A stretch of DNA of 64,000 bases from Ruminococcus sp. (GCA_015066815.1 SVNR01000007.1:1-64000), one strand, 5' to 3'; shown: positions 51,719-61,310, counted from the first letter of the stretch. Translations and numbers: made by a program. Notes: a model not told the origin generated them from the letters alone.

Positions 51719-53224
51719 TCAGTCTTTCTTCTTTCTTGTAACGAGTGCTGCAGCGCTTGCAATTGACAACAGGGCTGCAGGGATCGCAACGCCCTCTACA
51801 CCTGTATCAGGACTTGCACTTACAGAACCGGTCCCTGATTTTGAAGTAGCAGCAGGTCTTCGGGTAGTAGTCCCGGAAGTCGTATCTGATGCTGTAGTTA
51901 CAACCGTCTCTGCTGCAGTTGTTTCTGCCGGTGCAGTGATAGTAAGTTTTAAAGGTGTATTATAACCCGATGCATTTATAACTATATTATAATTTCCGCT
52001 GCCGTCAAATACATTTGTTCCGTTAGAAGCCGCCGTAAAATCAATAGTACCATCAGCAGAAATCAGTTTTACGCTCTTTTTGCCTGATATCTTATACTCA
52101 GTGTCGTTTACAGATGCAGATGTAAGATTTGCAAGGAAGTTGGCAAAATCTTCATCCGATGCGCCTTCAGCCTTAACAAGCTTATCAACACCATTAAACA
52201 CAGCCGGAATTTTATCAGTAGTCAGTGTAAAATCAGCCAGAACATCTGCATAAACTCCGCCTGCGTCACTTATAGTCAGTGTGTATGTACCGGGAACAGC
52301 GTCAGAATAAGTCAGAATACCATCTGCTGCAGAAGCTGTCAGGTTTTCTACAGAATATGTAATCTTATAATCTGACGGAAAACCATTTACAGTAACAGGT
52401 GTCTTACCAACCGCAATATCCGCATTCTCAGCCTTTGCGGTTGCGTTTGTCTTTATCGGAACGTAAACAGATGTTTTTGCAGTGTGGTAACCATTTTCAG
52501 TGATTATCACCATCTCAGTTATCGTATCGCCCATCAGACCAACATAATCTTCATAGGAAAGTGTATTTCCATGAGGCTCCGATGTCACAAAGCCGGCAGA
52601 CCATGCAAGTTCTCCTCTCCAGATATTTTCTTCATGGCGCATTGCATAGCTTTCGCCGTTTTCTGTCTTAAGAATCCAGCCGAGAATCGGTCCCATATCT
52701 TTCACTGCATCATCAACAGTCAGAAGATAATCTCCCCATGCAGTATCAGTGCTTATTTTTGCGCCCGGATCAGACAGAACATCCGGAGCTGCATCCTGTA
52801 CAGCTGAGAAGCTTATCTTTCCATCTTCAGCTGTCACAGTCTTATATGCGGCCGGAACTGTATCAAGCGCAGCAAAACCATAATTGCCGTCACCCAGTGC
52901 ATCCAGCGTTTCCTTAGTCAGTGCTACCGGATAGGTAACGCCAAGAATTGTACCTGTACCATCTTCATTTGCCTGATTATAGGTACCTTCGAAAAGCTCA
53001 CCTTCTCCATTCTTCGACCATTTTGATTTTGTAGCTGAAGAAACAGCATCCACTTCATAAACGTTTACAGAGCCTGCAAGTTCTGCGGCATAAAAATCAG
53101 CATATGGAATATTCATAGTACCATAGATCAGTTCTTCACTCTCCGCTGATATGTTAAATGGTGTTGTACCCATCACTGCAGCGATACAAGCTGCTGAAAC
53201 TGCGATTGTTTTTATATTTTTCAT
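51719..53224 (-). CDS. Secreted Tp47-like domain surface protein with C-terminal anchor
   Basis: Signal peptide; NIPYADFYAAEL...VNVYEVDAVSSATKSKW; C-term SPDTGVEGVAIPAALLSIASAAALVTRKKKD. Confidence 0.75.
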   Translation of the reverse strand: MKNIKTIAVSAACIAAVMGTTPFNISAESEELIYGTMNIPYADFYAAELAGSVNVYEVDAVSSATKSKWSKNGEGELFEGTYNQANEDGTGTILGVTYPVALTKETLDALGDGNYGFAALDTVPAAYKTVTAEDGKISFSAVQDAAPDVLSDPGAKISTDTAWGDYLLTVDDAVKDMGPILGWILKTENGESYAMRHEENIWRGELAWSAGFVTSEPHGNTLSYEDYVGLMGDTITEMVIITENGYHTAKTSVYVPIKTNATAKAENADIAVGKTPVTVNGFPSDYKITYSVENLTASAADGILTYSDAVPGTYTLTISDAGGVYADVLADFTLTTDKIPAVFNGVDKLVKAEGASDEDFANFLANLTSASVNDTEYKISGKKSVKLISADGTIDFTAASNGTNVFDGSGNYNIVINASGYNTPLKLTITAPAETTAAETVVTTASDTTSGTTTRRPAATSKSGTGSVSASPDTGVEGVAIPAALLSIASAAALVTRKKKD

Positions 53225-53258
53225 TAAACCTACTCCTCATGATGTCTTTCTTGATTTT

Positions 53259-53681
53259 TTATGCCAATGCTGCACCAAGTGACTTACAAGCTGCAATCGC
53301 CTCGTTATCCGGGGCTTCATTACAGATAACATAATCACAAGCCATAACTGCACCGGCGTTTTTGCAGATTTCATCCCAATTACGCATCCATTCGCCGTCA
53401 CCCCAGCCATAAGAGCCGAACAAAGCAATTTTCTTACCGTTAAGCTTTTCCTTACACGCTTCAAACATAGGAGCAAATTCACTCTCCTCAAGTTCTTCAG
53501 CTCCCATGGACGGGCAGCCAAAAGCGATTGCGTCATACGAATCCATCTGTGAAACGTCAAATTGCGAAGCTGTAAGCATCAGTGCTTCTGCGCCTTTTGT
53601 TTGTGCTCCTTCCATAACCGCTGAGGCCATCGCCTCGGTATTACCGGTACCGCTCCAATACACAACTGCTATTTTACTCAT
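53259..53681 (-). CDS. Flavodoxin
   Basis: MSKIAVVYWSGTGNTEAMA; FGCPSMGAEELEE; ALFGSYGWGDGEWM. Confidence 0.95.
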   Translation of the reverse strand: MSKIAVVYWSGTGNTEAMASAVMEGAQTKGAEALMLTASQFDVSQMDSYDAIAFGCPSMGAEELEESEFAPMFEACKEKLNGKKIALFGSYGWGDGEWMRNWDEICKNAGAVMACDYVICNEAPDNEAIAACKSLGAALA

Positions 53682-53710
53682 GTTAAAAACCAACCTTTCC
53701 TGTAATTCAA

Positions 53711-53795
53711 TAATGCCTTGCACATCCGTTCCCTGCGGTCACTCCGTGCATATCGGCTAATAGCAAACGAAAAAATGTTTTTTACATCCACTATA
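53711..53795. repeat. Composite dispersed repeat (copy 11)
   Basis: taatgccttgcacatccgttccctgcggtcactccgtgcatatcggctaatagcaaacgaaaaaatgttttttacatccactat. Confidence 0.8.
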
Positions 53796-53799
53796 TTTA

Positions 53800-54351
53800 T
53801 CAGCCGGCTACTGCAAGACGCTCGATAGACTTACCTTTTGCAAACTGACTGCAATATACATCAGTACATTTTTTGAATTTTGCAAAGGTTTTCTGTGCTG
53901 CCTCCACATCACCATATACCTTCCAACAGCCTACATATTTGCAGCTGTCTGCTTTATTTTCAATAAAACCACAGACATCCTCCGAAGGATATCCGAGAAA
54001 CAATCCTATTTCATGAGGAAATTCCTCACATTCGTCAAGGCGTTTCTTAAGCTGTACGACACAGCGTTCTGAGGTTTCCATCGTATATCCACGCTCACGC
54101 AAAAGGCGGTTTGCTATGTTATCCTGTAAATCCTTTGAAAGCTGTGCAGGACGATAAATATAAATAAGAGCACGACCATTCTGAAACCGCAGCGGAAGCA
54201 CACGCAAGCCTTTTTTAGTAAGCAGAGCATTCCAGCAACGAACACATTGTTTCATATCAGTATCACAGGAAAAAGAACAGGTAAACAGATTACCGGTCTT
54301 CATTCCTGCAAGAGTGGGCGAACAATGCTTTATCAGCAATTCTTCATACAT
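53800..54351 (-). CDS. DUF3793 family protein
   Basis: LIKHCSPTLAGMKTGNLFTC; EFPHEIGLFLGYPSEDVCGFIEN; KYVGCWKVYGD. Confidence 0.88.
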   Translation of the reverse strand: MYEELLIKHCSPTLAGMKTGNLFTCSFSCDTDMKQCVRCWNALLTKKGLRVLPLRFQNGRALIYIYRPAQLSKDLQDNIANRLLRERGYTMETSERCVVQLKKRLDECEEFPHEIGLFLGYPSEDVCGFIENKADSCKYVGCWKVYGDVEAAQKTFAKFKKCTDVYCSQFAKGKSIERLAVAG

Positions 54352-54390
54352 GACGTTCCTCCTATATGGTTTATTTTCTTATCTCCGGAA

Positions 54391-54406
54391 GTTAGTATAT
54401 GCTAAC
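54391..54406. promoter_or_regulatory. Palindromic operator candidate upstream of DUF3793-flavodoxin operon
   Basis: GTTAGTATATGCTAAC; same GTTAG-N6-CTAAC pattern as 55570-55593. Confidence 0.55.
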
Positions 54407-54448
54407 TATCTCCGACAATTCATCAGCTTACAAGCCTGAACAGTTATT

Positions 54449-54484
54449 ATAGTGAGTCAAAAAAACATTTTTTGTCCACTGATA
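54449..54484. repeat. Dispersed palindromic repeat (copy 12, degenerate)
   Basis: atagtgagtcaaaaaaacattttttgtccactgat. Confidence 0.6.
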
Positions 54485-54586
54485 GTATACCAAAAAAAGT
54501 TTTTCTTATCCGCTCCAAAAAGACATAACATAACTCCAAAAAGATAGGTTTTTGAATTGTTGTATATTGGCATATGTATCTTTAAA

Positions 54587-55519
54587 CTATTTCTTTTTCA
54601 AATGCCTTGCTCTGTACTCAAGTGGTGCAAGAGCTTTTATTGAGCGGAATGCTGCTGCAAACTTACTGGCATTATCATATCCGTGTTCATTTGCAATCTC
54701 TGTTACGGTTTTATCTGTATACTCAAGCATATATGCAGCAGACTCGATCTTCTGCGTTTTTATATAAGAATAGAACGGAACTCCGTAAACTGCCTTGAAG
54801 GCTTTCTTGAGTACAGTGAGAGAAACATGATATTTATTTGCCGCCTGTTCAAGTGTGATCTTTTCTTCCATATTATCCATAAGATATGCCGCCGCCGCTT
54901 TTGCAAGAGATACCTGATACGGAGATACTCCCCGGTTTTCAGATTTTCCGTTGTCTTTGTCAAAAACACTAAGAAACAGCATCAGCTCTAAAATCTTGAT
55001 TTTTGAATAACCCGGACGTATCTCCTCCGGTATCGCATAAAGCTCAGAAAAAATATGCTCAAAAGACTGATCAGAACGTGCAATAAAGTATGAATGCTCT
55101 CCGCAGAATTTTTCTGCAATCGACTCCGGCCTTACTGCAATGTCCTTCAAAAAACAAGACAGGCATTTTGGTGCTTTATCAGTGTCAATACTAATAGTTA
55201 TACCATGATAATGCTGCAGCGGAAAATAAAGCGAATCTGTCAACCGTTCCGTTCTGACTATCAGTATATCTCCCGGTGAAATATAGCAGTATTCTTCACC
55301 GATACTGAACTCCATACGCCCTTCTCTGCAGTGAAATATCTCAAACATACTGTTCCTAACACACTTTTTGAGCTTAAATTCACCGTTATGAGAATGTGCA
55401 TTATCGTATGTAAGTGTTATTCCGGGAAACACTTTATATTCGATTGACGTGTATCTTTTTCTGTCCTGCAATTCTTCAGAGGATATTGCTTCCATAACAT
55501 TTTTCTCATCTGTCTTCAT
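54587..55519 (-). CDS. AraC-family transcriptional regulator
   Basis: C-term EKITLEQAANKYHVSLTVLKKAFKAVYGVPFYSYIKTQKIESAAYMLEYTDKTVTEIANEHGYDNASKFAAAFRSIKALAPLEYR. Confidence 0.93.
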   Translation of the reverse strand: MKTDEKNVMEAISSEELQDRKRYTSIEYKVFPGITLTYDNAHSHNGEFKLKKCVRNSMFEIFHCREGRMEFSIGEEYCYISPGDILIVRTERLTDSLYFPLQHYHGITISIDTDKAPKCLSCFLKDIAVRPESIAEKFCGEHSYFIARSDQSFEHIFSELYAIPEEIRPGYSKIKILELMLFLSVFDKDNGKSENRGVSPYQVSLAKAAAAYLMDNMEEKITLEQAANKYHVSLTVLKKAFKAVYGVPFYSYIKTQKIESAAYMLEYTDKTVTEIANEHGYDNASKFAAAFRSIKALAPLEYRARHLKKK

Positions 55520-55569
55520 AGTTTTACCTCGCACAGTATTTTTATTGTACCTATAACTCTGATATCAAA

Positions 55570-55593
55570 ATCAGTTAGCTATAGCTAACTGAT
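55570..55593. promoter_or_regulatory. Perfect 24-bp palindrome upstream of AraC regulator
   Basis: ATCAGTTAGCTATAGCTAACTGAT. Confidence 0.6.
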
Positions 55594-55599
55594 GAGCAA

Positions 55600-55631
55600 A
55601 AAATCTTCATCCATTAAGGATGAAGAAAAAA
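55600..55631. terminator. Hairpin with A/T flanks, likely terminator
   Basis: aaaaatcttcatccattaaggatgaagaaaaaatt. Confidence 0.6.
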
Positions 55632-55798
55632 TTATCAGAGTTATGCTTTAACTGATACCAGTCTTAAGTATAATAACACACTTCGTATTTTTTGTCAATA
55701 GTATTTTTTTCCGGCTATACGCATTGATCAGGAGTTACTGTTCTGCCACGCCATTCTCAGAACAGTGCTTCATAAAACTATCTTTCTGAAAAAAGCCA

Positions 55799-56584
55799 TC
55801 ACTTTTTCTTTAGCTCCGCTATTGCTCCATAATGCTTTATATCAAATTCTTCAGGAGCAGTTTTATTTAACATCATAAGATGCTCCTGTTCCCATGCGTT
55901 TACTTCCTCTTCCGAAAGTGATGCTCCGACTCCACGGCAGGCCTTCATTCTGCCATTCCAGCTTTCCCGCGTAAAACGGACGTTTAACGGGTATTCTTCG
56001 TGATAACAAAGCTCGAACTTTTCATTATAACAATCAGGAATCCATATAGGGTGAACAGTCTCCCCTGCACCGCTCCATTCCGGACTATACTTCAACACCA
56101 GTTTTTCGCTCTCACCGGCAATTCTGTCCTCATAAGGAAGCCATGCCATATACAGAACAAGTATTTTTCCGTCCGGTTTCAGCATACGGTAAAGCTCCGG
56201 CATAATCTTTTCATGATCAAAGTACCAGAAGCACTGACAAGCTGTAATCACATCAAAAGAATTATCGGGAAAATCAATTTTTTCCGCAGAAAGTGCATAA
56301 TATTCAATATTCATTCCCTGAGAAAGCAGCTTCGCCTGCTCAATCTGATTTGCCGATATGTCTGTACCGGTCCAATTTGCACCATACCGGTACATATTTC
56401 TTGGAAGAACTCCCGTTCCTGTGCCCATATCAAGTATATTCTGACCACTGATACAGAGTCCCCTGTCAAGTATTTTTTCATAAAACTCCTGAGGATATAT
56501 GTCACGGTACTTTGCATAATCGGAAGATGTTTTTCCCCAGTCAAAAGCTTTTCCGCCATCCAGGTTTTTGTTTATTATATTCAT
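55799..56584 (-). CDS. Class I SAM-dependent methyltransferase
   Basis: ILDMGTGTGVLPRNMYRYG; FDVITACQCFWYFDHEKIMPELYRMLKPDG. Confidence 0.92.
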   Translation of the reverse strand: MNIINKNLDGGKAFDWGKTSSDYAKYRDIYPQEFYEKILDRGLCISGQNILDMGTGTGVLPRNMYRYGANWTGTDISANQIEQAKLLSQGMNIEYYALSAEKIDFPDNSFDVITACQCFWYFDHEKIMPELYRMLKPDGKILVLYMAWLPYEDRIAGESEKLVLKYSPEWSGAGETVHPIWIPDCYNEKFELCYHEEYPLNVRFTRESWNGRMKACRGVGASLSEEEVNAWEQEHLMMLNKTAPEEFDIKHYGAIAELKKK

Positions 56585-57023
56585 TTTTACTCCTGTTCTG
56601 TATCGAACGAACTTATTATCGATACGGTAATATTGTTCATATGTTCATTGAGGTCTTCGGATTCTATATTATAGATTTGTTGTATTTTACCTGCTTTGAT
56701 GTAAATCATATGTTGATTATAACTTAGTATAGTTTAACATTTTAATTATCTTATGTCAATGTTTATCAGAGGTAATTGGGTTTCAATTTTTTGATTTATA
56801 TTTTACGAATAATAAAATTTCAAAACAACCTGCCGCCTGAGATATTGTCTTTTTTAAACAAGTGTGGTATAATATGCATTAAAATGTTATTCATAAAATT
56901 ATTTTTCACAAAAGAAACATATTATGTATCTGTTTCAACTGAATTCGCGTATAGAAGCAGTTCATCTCAGCAATTCTTTTTAAGAAATTATAGTGAAAGA
57001 CAAAATAAAAAAGGAGTATTAAA

Positions 57024-60000
57024 ATGAAACATTATAAAAAATCAATATCATTTGCACTGATACTGGCTATGATTTCCGGAACAATGGCATATATGCCTCA
57101 GGACACATTTGTCAGCAGAAGCAGTTTTAATATATCAGCTGCTACAGAGAGTATAAAAATCAATGAAAAGAATTTTCCTGACATTAATTTCAGAAGTTAT
57201 GTATCTGACACCATTGATACGGACCATGACGGTGCTCTTTCAGCGGATGAACTGCTGGTTGTAAAGGAAATAAACATATGTGGGAAAGAAATATCTGATC
57301 TGACAGGTATCGGGTATTTTACGGCATTAGAGACTTTGTACTGTAATTATAATATGCTTGAAAGTATTGACGTAAGTAATAACACGATGCTGAAAAGTCT
57401 GATCTGTGATTCAAATAAACTTAAAACCATTGATATAAGCAATAACATGGTATTGAAAAATCTGAGCTGCTTTTCAAATAAAATTTCAAGCCTTGATGTA
57501 AGTAATAACAAAGAATTAGAGCTTTTGTTCTGTGATTCTAATATGCTTGAAAATATCGACGTTAGCAATAACACAAAGTTAGAACACCTGAACTGTGGTT
57601 CGAATAAAATTACAAATATTGATGTAAGTAATAATAAAGCATTATTAACACTGTCCTGCTATTCAAATCAGCTTAAAAATATTGACGTAAGCAATAACAA
57701 AGCGTTGCTGTCTTTGAACTGTGAATCTAACATGCTTGAAACTCTTAACGTGAGTACAAATATAAAGCTGCAGAGTTTATCCTGTAATGATAACGCTATT
57801 ACAAACCTTGATCTGAGTGTAAATACATCATTGATGTACCTGTGGTGCCACAATAATAATATTACAAACCTTGACTTGGATGCGAATACAGAACTGGCTA
57901 GACTGGCTTGCAGCTCAAATCAACTTTCAAGCCTTAACCTGAGGATGCACACATATCTTACGTACCTTTACTGCGAAAACACTCAACTTTCAAGCCTTGA
58001 TCTGAGTAATAACACAAAGCTTCAGAGACTTTACTGTAATAACAACCTGCTTACGAGTCTTGATCTGAGTAATAACACAAAGCTTACAGACCTTAACTGC
58101 AGTAACAACCTGCTTACGAGTCTTGATCTGAGTAAAAATACAAAGCTTACAGAGCTGGAATGCAGCTGCAATCATCTTACAAGCCTTGATATATTTAATT
58201 GCAGCGATATAAAAACTTTTTCGGCAGAAAAAAACACATATGATATCAACTTTATAGACAGCAGGTTTGATCTCTCCACGCTTCCGGGTAGTTTCAACAT
58301 GGAAAAAGCAAGCAAATGGACAAACGCTGAGATTGACGGAACTGTACTCAAATTACTGAATCCAACAGAAAATATTACATACGAATACGACTGCGGAAAT
58401 GGTTTTAAACAGAGTTTCACCATTATTCCTGCGTCTAACTCAATAATCATCAATGAAAAGAATTTCCCTGATGATATTTTTCGTAAGTATGTTTCAGAAA
58501 ATATTGATAAGGATAGCGACGGGATCATTTCGATTGATGAAACAATTAAAACAAATATGATCGATGTTGCAAATATGGAAATATTTGATCTGACAGGTAT
58601 TGAGTATTTTGCTGAATTAAAATCACTCGATTGCAGCTGGAACTGGATTACAAAACTTGATGTAAGTTATAATACAAAACTGGAGAATCTGGACTGCAGC
58701 ATAAATTTTATTGAAAGTCTCGACGTCAGCAAGAATACAATATTAAATGTATTATGCTGCAGTGAAAACATGCTTAAAAGTCTTGATATCAGTAACAATA
58801 AAGTATTAAAAAAACTGCACTGTCATTCAAACAATCTTACAAGCCTTGATATATTTAATTGCAGCGATATAAAAACATTTTCGGCAGAAAAAAACACATA
58901 TGATATCAACTTTATAGACAGCAGGTTTGATCTCTCCACGCTTCCGGGTAGTTTCAACATAGAAAAAGCAAGCAAATGGACAAACGCCAAGATTGACGGA
59001 ACTGTACTCACATTAATGAATCCAACAAAAAAAATTACATACGAATACGACTGCGGAAATGGTTTTAAACAGAGTTTCACCATTATTCCTGCGTCTAACT
59101 CAATAATCATCAATGAAAAGAATTTCCCTGATGATATTTTTCGTAAGTATGTTTCAGAAAACATTGATAAGGATAGCGACGGGATCATTTCGATTGATGA
59201 AACAATTAAAACAAATATGATCGATGTTGCAAATATGGAAATATTTGATCTGACGGGTATTGAGTATTTTGCTGAATTAAAATCACTGGATTGCAGCTGG
59301 AACCGGCTTACAAACCTTGATTTGAGCTATAATACAAAATTAGAGTATCTGAACTGCTGTATAAACAAACTCGAAAAACTTCATATCAGTGATAACGCAG
59401 AATTAAATTATCTGGACTGCTGTATAAATAATCTTGATAATCTTGATGTTTGTAATAATACAAAACTGACATATCTGGACTGCAGCATGAACTTTATCGA
59501 AAATCTCGATGTTGGTAAGAATACTAAACTATCTACGTTATGCTGCAGCGCAAACAAGCTCAAGAGTCTTGATGTAAGCAATAATAAAGCATTAGAAAAA
59601 CTGCAGTGCAACTCAAACAATCTTACAAGCCTTGATATAAGCCGCTGTATCTCACTGACAGAATACGATCTGAAAGACAACACATTAAGCATCAGCTTCA
59701 AAAACAACAGGTTCCCTCTGTCTTCACTTCCCGGAAAATTCGATATTCAAAAGGCAGGAAAATGGACAAATGCATCGGTTGATTTAAACACACTTGTTAT
59801 AAAAGATCCTACCCGGAAAATCACATACGAATACGACTGCGGAAATGGTCTGACATGCATCTTTACTCTCTTTCCTGAGCATGTACCCGGTGATGTAAAC
59901 GCTGACGGAACGTTCAACCTTGCAGATATGGTAGCTTTGATAAAGTACATTCTCCTTGATCCTGATTCCGGTCTTGTCTATAAGACACCGGGAGACTATA

Positions 60001-60062
60001 ATAAAGACGGAGTCTTAAACGTTATGGATCTGTGTCGTATGCGTAATGAGCTTCTGAAATAA
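57024..60062 (+). CDS. Secreted leucine-rich repeat protein with EF-hand-like motifs and C-terminal type I dockerin
   Basis: Signal peptide; LDVSNNTKLxxLxCSSN repeats; DKDSDGIISIDE motifs; C-term GDVNADGTFNLADMVALIKYIL...GDYNKDGVLNVMDLCRMRNELL. Confidence 0.93.
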   Translation: MKHYKKSISFALILAMISGTMAYMPQDTFVSRSSFNISAATESIKINEKNFPDINFRSYVSDTIDTDHDGALSADELLVVKEINICGKEISDLTGIGYFTALETLYCNYNMLESIDVSNNTMLKSLICDSNKLKTIDISNNMVLKNLSCFSNKISSLDVSNNKELELLFCDSNMLENIDVSNNTKLEHLNCGSNKITNIDVSNNKALLTLSCYSNQLKNIDVSNNKALLSLNCESNMLETLNVSTNIKLQSLSCNDNAITNLDLSVNTSLMYLWCHNNNITNLDLDANTELARLACSSNQLSSLNLRMHTYLTYLYCENTQLSSLDLSNNTKLQRLYCNNNLLTSLDLSNNTKLTDLNCSNNLLTSLDLSKNTKLTELECSCNHLTSLDIFNCSDIKTFSAEKNTYDINFIDSRFDLSTLPGSFNMEKASKWTNAEIDGTVLKLLNPTENITYEYDCGNGFKQSFTIIPASNSIIINEKNFPDDIFRKYVSENIDKDSDGIISIDETIKTNMIDVANMEIFDLTGIEYFAELKSLDCSWNWITKLDVSYNTKLENLDCSINFIESLDVSKNTILNVLCCSENMLKSLDISNNKVLKKLHCHSNNLTSLDIFNCSDIKTFSAEKNTYDINFIDSRFDLSTLPGSFNIEKASKWTNAKIDGTVLTLMNPTKKITYEYDCGNGFKQSFTIIPASNSIIINEKNFPDDIFRKYVSENIDKDSDGIISIDETIKTNMIDVANMEIFDLTGIEYFAELKSLDCSWNRLTNLDLSYNTKLEYLNCCINKLEKLHISDNAELNYLDCCINNLDNLDVCNNTKLTYLDCSMNFIENLDVGKNTKLSTLCCSANKLKSLDVSNNKALEKLQCNSNNLTSLDISRCISLTEYDLKDNTLSISFKNNRFPLSSLPGKFDIQKAGKWTNASVDLNTLVIKDPTRKITYEYDCGNGLTCIFTLFPEHVPGDVNADGTFNLADMVALIKYILLDPDSGLVYKTPGDYNKDGVLNVMDLCRMRNELLK
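58175..59303 (+). repeat. Near-identical direct duplication (~470 bp, period 660 bp) within the LRR gene
   Basis: 58175-58643 matches 58835-59303 almost base for base at an offset of exactly 660. Confidence 0.9.
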
Positions 60063-60085
60063 AAACAAAAACTGTTATATAGTGT

Positions 60086-60230
60086 AACCTCTCAGTCAGC
60101 TTCGCTGACAGCTCTCCTTAAAAAGAGAACCATATTTTCCTCTGAATTCAACTTATATCAACAAGTCAGATTATATCCTGACGCAGTATATGCCTCTCCT
60201 TTTAAGGAAAGGCATATTTTTTTATTGTAT
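60086..60230 (+). repeat. REP/MITE-like intergenic element ending in a terminator
   Basis: cctctcagtcagcttcgctgacagctctccttaaaaagagaa ... atgcctctccttttaaggaaaggcatattttttt. Confidence 0.65.
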
Positions 60231-60249
60231 TTTGTTGGCTGATATATTT

Positions 60250-60284
60250 ATAGTGAACGTCAAAATATTTTTTTCGTTCACTAT
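60250..60284. repeat. Dispersed palindromic repeat (copy 13)
   Basis: atagtgaacgtcaaaatatttttttcgttcactat. Confidence 0.8.
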
Positions 60285-60371
60285 ATATTCTTTAGAGCCA
60301 TTTCTTTCATACCGGCATATTATAAAATAAGCACTTCAATACAAGTGCTCTACAAAAAACGGAGGTTTGAA

Positions 60372-61310
60372 ATGAACAGACAAAATATATTTAATGACAA
60401 TAACAAATGTGGTTGTAACGATAATCCGAACGAAAACAATCACAAACCAAACTGCTGTCATGTACCAAAAGATCATAATTGCGACTGCGTGATTTGTCCG
60501 CAGGGTCCACAGGGACCTGCCGGACCGCAGGGACCCACCGGACCTCAAGGACCTATAGGCGAAACAGGACTCACCGGACCTCGCGGTCCCGTTGGTGAAA
60601 CAGGACCTATAGGCCCTCGTGGACCTGTCGGTGAAACAGGTCCCGTTGGTCCGCAAGGTCCTGTTGGTCAAACCGGTCCCATAGGTCCTCAGGGGCCGAT
60701 CGGCGAAACCGGACCCGCCGGTCCTCAGGGGCCTGTCGGTGAAACAGGGCCTGCCGGTCCTCAGGGGCCTATGGGTGAAACAGGGCCTACCGGTCCTCAG
60801 GGTCCTATAGGTGAAACAGGTCCTGCCGGTCCTCAGGGACCCGTCGGTGAAACAGGGCCCACCGGTCCTCAGGGTCCTGCAGGCAGTGTACTTGGATATG
60901 CAGACTTTTATGCACTTATGCCACCGGACAACGAAGCAACTGTGGCACCGGGCACAGATATCAGCTTTCCTCAGGACGGTCCTAACAGCGGCACAAGTAT
61001 TTCAAGATCAGGCGACAGCGCGTTTATCCTGGAAGAAATAGGCACCTATCTGATAGAATACTTTGCAACAATTGATGAGTCAGGACAGTTGGTTCTTACA
61101 CTGAATGGTGAAGATCTTGAATATACCGTAGCAGGCCGTGGAACAGGTACTTCCCAGATAGTAGGGAAGGCAATAGTTACAACTACTACTGCTGAGTCTG
61201 TTTTAACAGTTCGTAATCCTGAAGGTAATACAGAAGCTCTGACACTCACACCTCTTGCAGGAGGAAATCGTGCTGTTTCAGCACATCTTATAATCATGCA
61301 GATCGAATAA
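60372..61310 (+). CDS. Collagen-like (Gly-X-Y) protein with C-terminal BclA/C1q-like domain
   Basis: [12 protein letters not shown] repeats, C-term beta-rich domain; ATG at 60372 after GGAGG. Confidence 0.92.
   Translation: MNRQNIFNDNNKCGCNDNPNENNHKPNCCHVPKDHNCDCVICPQGPQGPAGPQGPTGPQGPIGETGLTGPRGPVGETGPIGPRGPVGETGPVGPQGPVGQTGPIGPQGPIGETGPAGPQGPVGETGPAGPQGPMGETGPTGPQGPIGETGPAGPQGPVGETGPTGPQGPAGSVLGYADFYALMPPDNEATVAPGTDISFPQDGPNSGTSISRSGDSAFILEEIGTYLIEYFATIDESGQLVLTLNGEDLEYTVAGRGTGTSQIVGKAIVTTTTAESVLTVRNPEGNTEALTLTPLAGGNRAVSAHLIIMQIE

Noticed and set aside
56000-56674. 224-aa plus-strand ORF
   Set aside because: Antisense to the SAM methyltransferase; no RBS or domain.
60496-60885. CRISPR or noncoding VNTR
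   Set aside because: 36-bp periodicity encodes Gly-X-Y collagen repeats in a single ORF.
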